Positions 8,592-14,625 of a stretch of DNA of 14,625 bases are shown in pieces; positions within the stretch are counted from its first letter, which is position 1, and every line of letters begins with the position of its first letter. The DNA is from an uncultured Bacteroidales bacterium (GTDB taxonomy: Bacteria > Bacteroidota > Bacteroidia > Bacteroidales > WCHB1-69). A model generated the notes under the pieces. The model ran no database searches, had not been told where the DNA came from, and saw only the letters and a program-made list of their open reading frames with translations. The translations under genes were made by a program, and so were the position numbers. The stretch is taken from assembly GCA_937892025.1 (NCBI GenBank), contig CALAVA010000274.1, forward strand, positions 1-14,625. The letters run 5' to 3'.

Positions 8592-9187
8592 ATGGGTAGA
8601 GCATTTGAATATAGAAAAGCGAGAAAATTTAAACGTTGGGGTAACATGGCAAGAGTGTTTACTCGTTTGGGCAAAGAAATAACAATGGCAGCCAAAGCAG
8701 GCGGTGGCGACCCCGATTCTAATCCCCGTTTGCGACTATTAATGCAAAATGCACGCTCGGAAAATATGCCAAAAGAAAATGTAGAACGGGCAATAAAAAG
8801 AGCGTTTGAAAAAGACACCTCCGATTGGGAGGCAATTTGGGAACACAAGGTATGTTAGATTTCTTGTTTGAAAGAAAATGCAGTTTCAGAATTGCCAACA
8901 AAGAAGGACTTAATTTGGAAGAATTAGAATTGGAATTGATTGACTTTGGAGCTGAAGATGTGTTTGAAGATGAAGGAGATATTATGATATATGCAGATTT
9001 CCAAAGTTTTGGACCTATTCAAAAATATTTGGAAGACAATAAATATGAAATCAAATCTTTCCAATTTGAAAGAATCCCTAATGATGTAAAAGAACTTACC
9101 GCCGAACAGCGTGAAGAAGTGGAAAAATTGATAGAAAAATTGGAAGAAGACGAAGATGTTACTAATATCTTCCATAATATGAAATAA
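8592..9187 (+). pseudogene. yebC: YebC/PmpR-family protein gene, internal deletion plus frameshift
   Basis: Two overlapping frames make up one broken gene. The first (8592-8858) begins MGRAFEYRKARKFKRWGNM and follows the family through ENMPKENVERAIKRAFEKDTSD, then runs into unrelated residues and a stop. The second (about 8825-9187) picks up with GGNLGTQGMLDFLFERK and continues to the normal C-terminus EEDEDVTNIFHNMK. YebC proteins are usually about 235-250 residues; only some 197 are encoded here. The missing part is roughly 35-40 residues between the KDTSD and GGNLGTQG motifs, which normally contains a conserved YEGYGP...ETATDNTTRT segment. The lost DNA is therefore a little over 100 bases and not a multiple of three, with the breakpoint near 8820-8830. 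Members of the family act as transcriptional regulators and help ribosomes at difficult stretches. The intact promoter and flanks suggest a recent deletion or an assembly error. Confidence 0.85.
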
Positions 9188-9243
9188 TATACAGATAATC
9201 AAAAAAATATAAAGTTAAATAAACCGATAAACTTGCAACATTC

Positions 9244-9267
9244 TTTTTCTGATTCTGATTCTTATTC
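9244..9267 (+). repeat. Short hexamer repeat
   Basis: Four tandem hexamers TTTTTC, TGATTC, TGATTC, TTATTC lie in the gap between yebC and the lipoprotein gene. They are imperfect and short. The 137-base gap shows no convincing promoter or terminator otherwise. Confidence 0.35.
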
Positions 9268-9336
9268 TTAAATAAGCAGAGAGTATTAAAAGAAAATAGT
9301 TTGTTAAGTTGAAGGTGGTAAATTATGTTCAATTGT

Positions 9337-10227
9337 ATGAAAAAAGTATTTGTGAGTTTAGCATTTGTTGCTTTATTGTTTGGGTGTTCTAATTCTCAAG
9401 ATAGGTCATTTGAAGAAGAAGCAAATTATTCAATACTTGATGATATTGTAGCAGAAGAAGCCATAGAACCTATATCACAAGCAAAGGCAACACAAAATGT
9501 TTCCGAACAAAATAATATAGTGGTCAATACACAAGATAATGATTATGTTAGGAAAATAGAAAGAACGATTGATTTGACCATAAAAACTGATGATGTTATT
9601 CAAGAAAAAAATGCCCTTAAAAAATTGGAAAAACATTGTGGAGGCTATGCTGAATCAGAAAATTACAATGGAAATAGTTGTTATTTAACTTTACGTATTC
9701 CAACCGAACAAGTAGATGTGTTTATAGATTCACTTGCCTTGGGTACAACTGGTAAAATCACTGAAAAAAACGAGTCTATAGTGGATTTAAGTGCTACCTA
9801 TTATGATAATGTTTCCCGCAAAAAATCCAAAGATGCAGCCTTGGACCGTTATAGAGAACTTTTTAAACAAGCCAAAAATGTTTCTGAAATCCTTCAAATA
9901 CAAGCACAAATTGATAGAATTCAAGAAGATGCTGATTTGGCTGCATCAAGAATAAAAGAAATAAACAATAGGGTAGCTTATAGCACTATCTCCATTGCCA
10001 TTGTGCCAAGGATTGAAATTGAAGAAGACGACGAAGGCTTTTTCTTCCGTATATGGGACGGCATAAAAACGGGTTGGAATGGTTTAGTGGATTTCTTTGT
10101 TATATTGATAAATATATGGCCTTTAATGATTGCTATCTGTGTGGGAATATATTTTATTATCAAACGTAAAAAAAAGAAAAAACAAGCCAAAAATGCCCCA
10201 GACAATAAAACGTCTATTTCGGCATAA
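9337..10227 (+). CDS. DUF4349-type lipoprotein with C-terminal membrane anchor
   Basis: About 296 residues from the ATG at 9337 (MKKVFVSL...). An ATG four codons earlier at 9325 is also possible and has a purine-rich GAAGGTGG before it. The N-terminus is a lipoprotein signal peptide with lipobox LFGC; the Cys is residue 17 and would be lipidated. A low-complexity acidic stretch (~20-70) comes next. The DUF4349 core follows: RKIERTIDLTIKTDD, the GGY segment, a TLRIPTEQVDVFIDSL strand-helix unit, and a helical pair (~160-210) containing EILQIQAQIDRIQ, then SRIKEINNRVAYSTISI. One membrane helix (~257-275) is followed by the basic tail KRKKKKKQ. The protein is thus probably attached at the membrane at both ends. 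The molecular role is unknown. It has its own terminator and is convergent with the GT39 operon. Confidence 0.78.
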   Translation: MKKVFVSLAFVALLFGCSNSQDRSFEEEANYSILDDIVAEEAIEPISQAKATQNVSEQNNIVVNTQDNDYVRKIERTIDLTIKTDDVIQEKNALKKLEKHCGGYAESENYNGNSCYLTLRIPTEQVDVFIDSLALGTTGKITEKNESIVDLSATYYDNVSRKKSKDAALDRYRELFKQAKNVSEILQIQAQIDRIQEDADLAASRIKEINNRVAYSTISIAIVPRIEIEEDDEGFFFRIWDGIKTGWNGLVDFFVILINIWPLMIAICVGIYFIIKRKKKKKQAKNAPDNKTSISA

Positions 10228-10257
10228 ACGCGATAGAATTGATATTTTTATAAAAAT

Positions 10258-10295
10258 TCCCAACTATTTTATTCAAAGTAGTTGGGATTTTTTTT
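10258..10295. terminator. Bidirectional terminator between the DUF4349 and GT39 genes
   Basis: CCCAACTA (10259-10266) pairs with TAGTTGGG (10279-10286), plus one flanking T-A pair, around a 12-base loop. On the plus strand ATTTTTTTT follows; on the minus strand the hairpin is followed by AATTTTTAT. It therefore serves both convergent genes. The GT39 stop codon (10269-10271) lies in the loop, so one stem arm also encodes the last residues of that protein. Confidence 0.88.
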
Positions 10296-12812
10296 CAAAT
10301 GTCGAAGTTTGTAAACGTAAATTTCTTTTATTTTATTTTTCCTATCGCCAATATATAAAGTGTCGGACATCTCAATATGCTGGAAATAGGGTTGGAGATT
10401 TTCAGGCGAAAAATATTGATTATCATTAGTAATAAACCAATAATCATTATTGGAGGTAAGTCTATCTCGTTTTTGACTTTTCCATGCAAATTCATGAGTT
10501 TGATCCAATGTGCCGATTGTAAGAACTCTGCGTCCGTCTAATGTTGAAATGTAATGTTCGTAGGTTGCAGCCGTCATCCAACGAGTGCTAATAATGGGAG
10601 CATCTATGGGCATATTACCCATTTTTTCTTGTTCTTTAGCATAATCAACAAATAGTTTAGCCTCTTGTTGTGAAGTGGATAGTTGGACTATAAAATCTTG
10701 TTTTACAATTGAATTTGGAACATAAAAGCATAATATAAAAACAATAGCGACAATTATTATCAGCATTGTCCCTCCGATAAGACTTTTGCTTATCCAAGTG
10801 AAATTTTCCCTATGTTTTTGATATAGCCAATTGGATAATGGAAACATCAATAGAATATATGCCGGAGCATTCCAATGTGGAAGAATAGATTGAAATAAGG
10901 CAAATGTCCAAAAAAGAGCCAAAAATGGCAAGGCAATACAATAAAAGATTTTATATTTTGACGCATTTTGGGGTAAAAAGATTTTCTCTTTAAAAAAATG
11001 TATAATAAGTCCCATTGTCAAAACAAACAAAACTGGATTATTGTACAATAATTCCCCCAAAAATTCAATAAAAAAATTGCTCAAATGAAGAGATTTGCTT
11101 TCTACACGTCCCGATTGGTATACAAATGAGATGAAATCATGGTTGATATTCCATATCAAAATAGGCAAACAAGTAATCAGCGTAATGAGGATTGATAGAT
11201 ATAAATATTTGTTTTTCAAAAATTTTCTATCATATAATAGAATGTATAGTCCTATTCCTATCCATAAAAACGCAGCGGAATATTTAGATAAACAAGCCAA
11301 GCCGATAAAAAGTCCCATCAACAAGAATCTTTTTTTATATGTTTGATTTGCATTTGTTTGTATAAAAATGGCAACCATTTGTTGGACGGCCAATAAAGAA
11401 AAGAAAATCAAGCCAGTATCAGGAAGAATAAATGTTCCCGTTACCAACATAGCGTATGGGGAAATATTGTAGAGAAGTACAGCAATAAAACCTTGTTGTT
11501 CATTACCTATACGTTTGCAAATGTCAAAAATGAGCAAAGAATTAATAACGCTGAATAATATAGACGAAAAACGAATATATATAGCATTGTCTAATAACAA
11601 AAATCCTGTGCTTAAATTAATTAACCATGTTACCATCGGTGGGTGGTCAAAGTAACTTAAGGCTGGAAATTGGGATAAAAAACAATAGTATAGTTCATCA
11701 AAATTCAATTCCATGGTAAAAGCAAGAACAAGTCTAAAAACCAATGAAATCAATATGATAAAAAATAAATTCCGATAGAGCGGAAGTTTTAGTTTGACCC
11801 AATATCGCTTAATGATTGGCTGTAAAAACAAATAAGATAAAATTAAAAAGACTAAAATATAGCTTATTTGTTTGCCTGCTGTTTGATAGGTGTTGATATG
11901 ATAACGACAATCATTAATCGGAAAACTCTTTTTACATCGTACAATGGGATTATATATAAGTGTATTCCCTTGATTATCTTTGACTTCAATTCTTATATAA
12001 GTATCGGTCTGGCTGAGAGGATAAGTGAGCGTGTTATTATGGGCGGTTTGTGCTTTTAGTTGCCCATTTTGACCAATAAGTCGGATATAGGTACAAGGGG
12101 AATTAAAGGCTATTTGTAGCGTGTCGTTATTTATGTTTATATATTTAAAGTTTTGTATATCAATGTTTTGTGTGTTTTTTCCAAAAGAACAAATGTATTT
12201 ACCTTGTTTCAGTGCAGTAATGATATTTGATTTTTCGGTATTAGAAGAATTGATAAAGAGTCTATTGTTTGCATTATTGGGGTAGACTACAGCATAGTAG
12301 CCAGAAGATAAAACACTATCCCATAAATCAATATGTTCTTTTTTGGGTGAAGATATGCTTATAGCATCATAGTTGGAAAGTTGAGAAAGTATTAACGTGG
12401 TTGTCTTTTGTGGGTGAATGGCTAAAAAATCGCAAGTTGCTTGTAATTTGTTGATTTTGAATTGTGTGTTGTTGATGTTGGCATTCCACAAAAAAGGAAT
12501 ACATAAGTTTCTATCTGCTCCAAGACAAAAATAATGACAATCTTTGTCATTGTAGTCGTATTTTGTTAAGGAAATATTGGGTAAAGTATCACCTTTAGCA
12601 ATAAGCAACAATTTGTCCGTACTATGTGTCATTTGTTGCCAAATGCTATCTGTTGCTTGATAAGGGTTATAAAAATTATTACCCTCAAAGGCTTTCCCCT
12701 TTTCAAAATCAAAAATAGGGCTTGCAAAATAGGGTAGTATCATAGCACCCACAAGAACGAGTAGGCTAAACAGCACTAAGCCTACCGTTCTGTTGATGGT
12801 CTGTTTTTTCAT
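10269..12812 (-). CDS. GT39-family membrane glycosyltransferase with large N-terminal PHP-like extracytoplasmic domain
   Basis: 847 residues. The glycosyltransferase core begins around residue 345. It has a membrane helix, then FDELYYCFLSQFP with the Asp-Glu pair at 372-373, then YFDHPPMV (388-394). These match GT39/GT83 (GT-C fold) enzymes, which move sugars from polyprenyl-phosphate to protein or lipid acceptors on the outer face of the inner membrane. About ten more helices follow, then HWNAPAY (646-652) and a soluble C-terminal region (~700-847). In front of the core is one helix (~13-30), about 285 extracytoplasmic residues, and a second helix (~317-335). This added domain has FLAIHP, LSNYDAISI and IDLWDSVLSSG, which resemble the latter half of PHP domains, but the usual HxH and a later Asp-Asp-x-His are absent. 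A beta domain (IRLIGQNGQLK) closes it. The ATG overlaps the stop of the preceding gene (ATGA). The acceptor is unknown. Confidence 0.85.
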   Translation of the reverse strand: MKKQTINRTVGLVLFSLLVLVGAMILPYFASPIFDFEKGKAFEGNNFYNPYQATDSIWQQMTHSTDKLLLIAKGDTLPNISLTKYDYNDKDCHYFCLGADRNLCIPFLWNANINNTQFKINKLQATCDFLAIHPQKTTTLILSQLSNYDAISISSPKKEHIDLWDSVLSSGYYAVVYPNNANNRLFINSSNTEKSNIITALKQGKYICSFGKNTQNIDIQNFKYININNDTLQIAFNSPCTYIRLIGQNGQLKAQTAHNNTLTYPLSQTDTYIRIEVKDNQGNTLIYNPIVRCKKSFPINDCRYHINTYQTAGKQISYILVFLILSYLFLQPIIKRYWVKLKLPLYRNLFFIILISLVFRLVLAFTMELNFDELYYCFLSQFPALSYFDHPPMVTWLINLSTGFLLLDNAIYIRFSSILFSVINSLLIFDICKRIGNEQQGFIAVLLYNISPYAMLVTGTFILPDTGLIFFSLLAVQQMVAIFIQTNANQTYKKRFLLMGLFIGLACLSKYSAAFLWIGIGLYILLYDRKFLKNKYLYLSILITLITCLPILIWNINHDFISFVYQSGRVESKSLHLSNFFIEFLGELLYNNPVLFVLTMGLIIHFFKEKIFLPQNASKYKIFYCIALPFLALFWTFALFQSILPHWNAPAYILLMFPLSNWLYQKHRENFTWISKSLIGGTMLIIIVAIVFILCFYVPNSIVKQDFIVQLSTSQQEAKLFVDYAKEQEKMGNMPIDAPIISTRWMTAATYEHYISTLDGRRVLTIGTLDQTHEFAWKSQKRDRLTSNNDYWFITNDNQYFSPENLQPYFQHIEMSDTLYIGDRKNKIKEIYVYKLRHLKKNPNYFE

Positions 12813-13213
12813 GCTATATTTGTTTCAATAGCCAATTTGATTTGGTCTGCCAATGTATCCATCATTTTCTGCATAGATGATTTTATCATTTGTGCTACGA
12901 AAAAAGGAACTTCCAAATCCGCATGAATTTCCAAAGTGGATTTTTCCGAAAAATCTTCTATTAAAAAAGTCGCTTCTATCTGTTGAGCCATAGTAGTTTG
13001 AGCCTGATAAACAATTTTTTCAAAAGGAAGTTTTTCTACAATTTTCAAAACTAAATTTCCAACGCCTGCAACATTAAAACTACATTCGTCTTCTGTTGAT
13101 GTCCAATTTTGAACATTAGGAATGTATTTTTGCAAAAGATTACAATTGGATAATGCTCCAAAGACCTTTGCCGCTTCAGCGTGGATTTCATTTTTTTTAC
13201 TGATTAATTCCAT
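12809..13213 (-). CDS. SRPBCC (START-like) family protein
   Basis: 134 residues from the ATG at 13213. The pattern is a beta strand (MELISKKNEIHA), the helix pair AAKVFGALSNCNLLQKYIP, a run of antiparallel strands (CSFNVAGVGNLVLKIVEK, KIVYQAQ, QQIEATFLIEDF, STLEIHADLEVP), and a long C-terminal helix (FVAQMIKSSMQKMMDTLADQ). That is the helix-grip fold of SRPBCC/polyketide-cyclase-like proteins, which hold a hydrophobic ligand in a cavity. No catalytic motif is visible and the ligand is unknown. It lies six bases after pyrE and overlaps the GT39 start by four bases, so the three form one operon. As I recall it, this small protein next to pyrE is a common arrangement in Bacteroidetes. Confidence 0.8.
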   Translation of the reverse strand: MELISKKNEIHAEAAKVFGALSNCNLLQKYIPNVQNWTSTEDECSFNVAGVGNLVLKIVEKLPFEKIVYQAQTTMAQQIEATFLIEDFSEKSTLEIHADLEVPFFVAQMIKSSMQKMMDTLADQIKLAIETNIA

Positions 13214-13219
13214 TGTTTT

Positions 13220-13858
13220 TTATTTAAAACGTTCCGCCCATTGGCTTGGATTTTTGCTCCATTCATTTAGTATTTGTATTTCTTCCTCTTTGATATATCC
13301 TTCTTTGGCTGCTTCTGGTAATAGAATGTCATAATTGGTCAAAGTGTGTAAGGATAACTTCGCTTCCTCAAAACGTTGTGTGGCAATAGGAAGATTATAG
13401 GTGAAAATGGCTACCATTCCTAAAATATTGCAACCCATATCTCGAAGTGTTTCAGCAGCATTAAGGCTACTTTGACCTGTGGAAACCAAATCTTCTACGA
13501 CAACAACTTTGTCTCCTTTATTGACAACACCTTCCACTTTGTTCGTTAAGCCATGTTTTTTCTCTTCACTGCGGACATATACAAAAGGTAAATTTAGGTT
13601 TTCTGCCACTAAAACGCCTTGGGCTATGGCACCTGTCGCTACACCAGCGATTACTTGTACCTCAGGAAAATTCTCCTTGATAATGCCTACCAAACCATCT
13701 CTAATAAATTGACGAATAGGAGGATACGATAATGATTTGCGGTTGTCGCAATAAATGGGTGATTTTAAACCTGATGCCCATGTAAAAGGATCATTTGGAC
13801 TTAACTTTATCGCTTTGATTGATAATAATTGTCTTGCACAATTTTTTGATATTTCCAT
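13220..13858 (-). CDS. pyrE: Orotate phosphoribosyltransferase
   Basis: 212 residues. PyrE joins orotate to PRPP to give orotidine monophosphate, the fifth step of UMP synthesis, in the cytoplasm. The signature parts are all present: FTWASGLKSPIYCDNR at 25-40, the mobile catalytic loop RSEEKKHGLTNKVEG at ~96-110 with Lys100/101 and His102, and the PRPP-binding motif KVVVVEDLVSTGQS at 117-130 with Glu122-Asp123. Length and frame are normal. The start is the ATG at 13858; the divergent Nudix gene begins only 28 bases away. It heads an operon with the SRPBCC and GT39 genes. Confidence 0.96.
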   Translation of the reverse strand: MEISKNCARQLLSIKAIKLSPNDPFTWASGLKSPIYCDNRKSLSYPPIRQFIRDGLVGIIKENFPEVQVIAGVATGAIAQGVLVAENLNLPFVYVRSEEKKHGLTNKVEGVVNKGDKVVVVEDLVSTGQSSLNAAETLRDMGCNILGMVAIFTYNLPIATQRFEEAKLSLHTLTNYDILLPEAAKEGYIKEEEIQILNEWSKNPSQWAERFK

Positions 13859-13865
13859 ACGTTTC
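13834..13865 (+). promoter_or_regulatory. Probable promoter of the Nudix gene, inside the 5' end of pyrE
   Basis: TTG at 13834-13836, a 21-base spacer and TACGTTTC at 13858-13865 fit the Bacteroidetes -33/-7 pattern, with C in place of the last G. Transcription would start near 13872, about 15 bases before the Nudix ATG. Most of the element lies within the first codons of pyrE. Confidence 0.4.
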
Positions 13866-13886
13866 TATTATAATAATTATATAAAA

Positions 13887-14492
13887 ATGCAAAGTTACAA
13901 TCTTTTCTATAAAAATGCCGTGATTTGTATCAGAAAGTTTGCAAAAAAAACAATAATTTCTGATGATGTTATCTTAAAAAAAAATATAAGTGATTATAAA
14001 AAATTGATAAACAACTTTTTGAAAAACGTAAACAATCTAACTATTGCTTGTGAAAATCAAGAAGAGGTAACAGAAGCGTTTGAAAAAATAAAAAAATGTT
14101 TTGAATTTCAAAAAGCTGCAGGCGGAATTGTATTTTTAGAAAATAAAATGTTGATAATAAATAAATTTGGAAAATACGACCTTCCAAAAGGACATGTCGA
14201 ACAAGGAGAAACGGATGCTCAAACCGCACTGCGAGAGGTGGAGGAAGAAACGGGGGTTACCCATTTGAATATTGTCAAAGATTGTACTTTTTCGTATCAT
14301 ATTTTTTCGCAAAAAAACAAATTTGTACTCAAGCAGACACATTGGTTTGTTATGACAACAAATGTATGGCAAGAACCTAACGCTCAAACAGAAGAAGGAA
14401 TAGAACAAGCCACTTGGATAAGCAAGGAAGACATAGATAATTTTAAAGCAAATACTTATCCTTCTCTTTTAGAGGTTTTAACTTACCTTTAA
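13887..14492 (+). CDS. Nudix hydrolase
   Basis: 201 residues from the ATG at 13887. A longer frame starting upstream would run back through the pyrE start region and is rejected. Residues 1-70 form an N-terminal region (YNLFYKNAVICI) found in Bacteroidetes Nudix proteins encoded beside pyrE. The Nudix fold follows: AAGGIVFLENKMLIINKFGKYDLP, then the Nudix box GHVEQGETDAQTALREVEEETGV at ~102-124. The box has the GE and REVEEE residues that bind the metal and cleave a nucleoside-diphosphate bond. The C-terminal part (HWFVMTT...EGIEQATWISKEDI) is standard. The substrate cannot be told from the sequence; clean-up of nucleotide derivatives is the family's usual role. It is divergent from pyrE, 28 bases away, and no terminator is seen after it. 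Confidence 0.92.
   Translation: MQSYNLFYKNAVICIRKFAKKTIISDDVILKKNISDYKKLINNFLKNVNNLTIACENQEEVTEAFEKIKKCFEFQKAAGGIVFLENKMLIINKFGKYDLPKGHVEQGETDAQTALREVEEETGVTHLNIVKDCTFSYHIFSQKNKFVLKQTHWFVMTTNVWQEPNAQTEEGIEQATWISKEDIDNFKANTYPSLLEVLTYL
13890..13897 (-). promoter_or_regulatory. -7 element of the pyrE operon, inside the Nudix gene
   Basis: TAACTTTG on the minus strand is an exact TAnnTTTG match, placed over codons 2-4 of the Nudix gene. Transcription would begin near 13883, about 25 bases before the pyrE ATG. No TTG is seen at -33. Confidence 0.5.
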
Positions 14493-14515
14493 TGCATAAA
14501 TAGCCTCTCATACAA

Positions 14516-14625
14516 CAAAGTAGTGGCAAGTATGTCTCCGAGTAATTGGACGGCTTGAGCATGAAACTGTCGTTTGTGGTGGCGGAAGTGTACTTGATGT
14601 CAGACGGGACTCCCTCGCAGCCGCC
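14516..14625 (-). pseudogene. Fragment resembling an IS4-type (DDE) transposase, cut by the window edge
   Basis: Read on the minus strand from the right edge, the frame gives GCEGVPSDIKYTSATTNDSF, then MLKPSNYS. This resembles the strand-turn region before the second catalytic Asp in IS4-group transposases of Bacteroidetes. The expected continuation GDILA is found next, but in another frame, so there is an indel at about 14538-14542. The likeness then ends near 14516, before the expected DRAY motif. The base composition is visibly richer in G and C than the Nudix gene beside it. It is probably a decayed insertion sequence or an IS end where assembly broke. Recognition is from memory of the family over about 40 residues, so it is tentative. 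Confidence 0.4.

Noticed and set aside
8576..8901. Minus-strand frames opposite yebC
   Set aside because: They are antisense to conserved yebC codons and show no signal peptide, family motif or promoter.
8592..9187. Programmed ribosomal frameshift in yebC
   Set aside because: About 35-40 conserved residues are absent at the shift point, so reading-frame switching alone would not restore the protein.
13755..13886. A 44-residue N-terminal extension of the Nudix protein
   Set aside because: It reads through the promoter and the opposite strand of pyrE and has no family likeness; the ATG at 13887 gives a normal N-terminus.
1..14625. CRISPR array, tRNA, rRNA, defence or prophage genes
   Set aside because: No spaced direct repeats, cloverleaf-like sequences or matching gene families were seen; all long frames are accounted for.

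Overview
The window is a composite of two unrelated sources. Bases 1 to about 2330 look eukaryotic: a nearly pure A+T leader is followed by a long intronless reading frame for a multi-pass, prominin-like membrane protein. It has cysteine-packed cytoplasmic loops and AT-rich codon use of the kind seen in protists such as ciliates. From about 2330 onward every gene is bacterial and fits an AT-rich member of the Bacteroidetes, probably Bacteroidales. The signs are several TAnnTTTG-type -7 promoter elements, a Bacteroidetes-style topoisomerase A subunit, a GT39 protein of a Bacteroidetes type, and the order Nudix / pyrE / SRPBCC. The junction cuts both flanking genes, so the likeliest explanation is a chimeric contig from a gut-like community that holds protists and Bacteroidales. 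The species cannot be named from the sequence.

Layout. 155-2333 (+): prominin-like gene, truncated at the junction. 2325-2537 (+): last ~67 codons of a DegT/DnrJ/EryC1/StrS aminotransferase, followed by a terminator. 2596-5857 (-): topoisomerase IV/gyrase A-type subunit, overlapped by a small outer-membrane beta-barrel gene. 5858-6152: gap with the parC promoter and an inverted-repeat structure. 6153-8393 (-): secreted multidomain GH27 alpha-galactosidase. 8394-8591: divergent promoter region. 8592-9187 (+): broken yebC. 9337-10227 (+): DUF4349-type lipoprotein. A bidirectional terminator at 10258-10295 separates it from a convergent minus-strand operon, pyrE - SRPBCC - GT39 (13858 down to 10269). 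13887-14492 (+): Nudix hydrolase, divergent from pyrE. The right edge carries a degraded fragment resembling an IS4-type transposase.

How the genes relate. The bacterial part is mostly housekeeping: DNA topology, pyrimidine synthesis, nucleotide clean-up and envelope proteins. It also has one glycan-degrading enzyme and one membrane glycosyltransferase. I see no defence system, CRISPR array, tRNA, rRNA or prophage. The points most worth checking are the eukaryote/bacterium junction, the internal deletion in yebC, the apparently degenerate PHP-like domain on the GT39 protein, the interlocked pyrE/Nudix promoters, and the transposase remnant at the edge.
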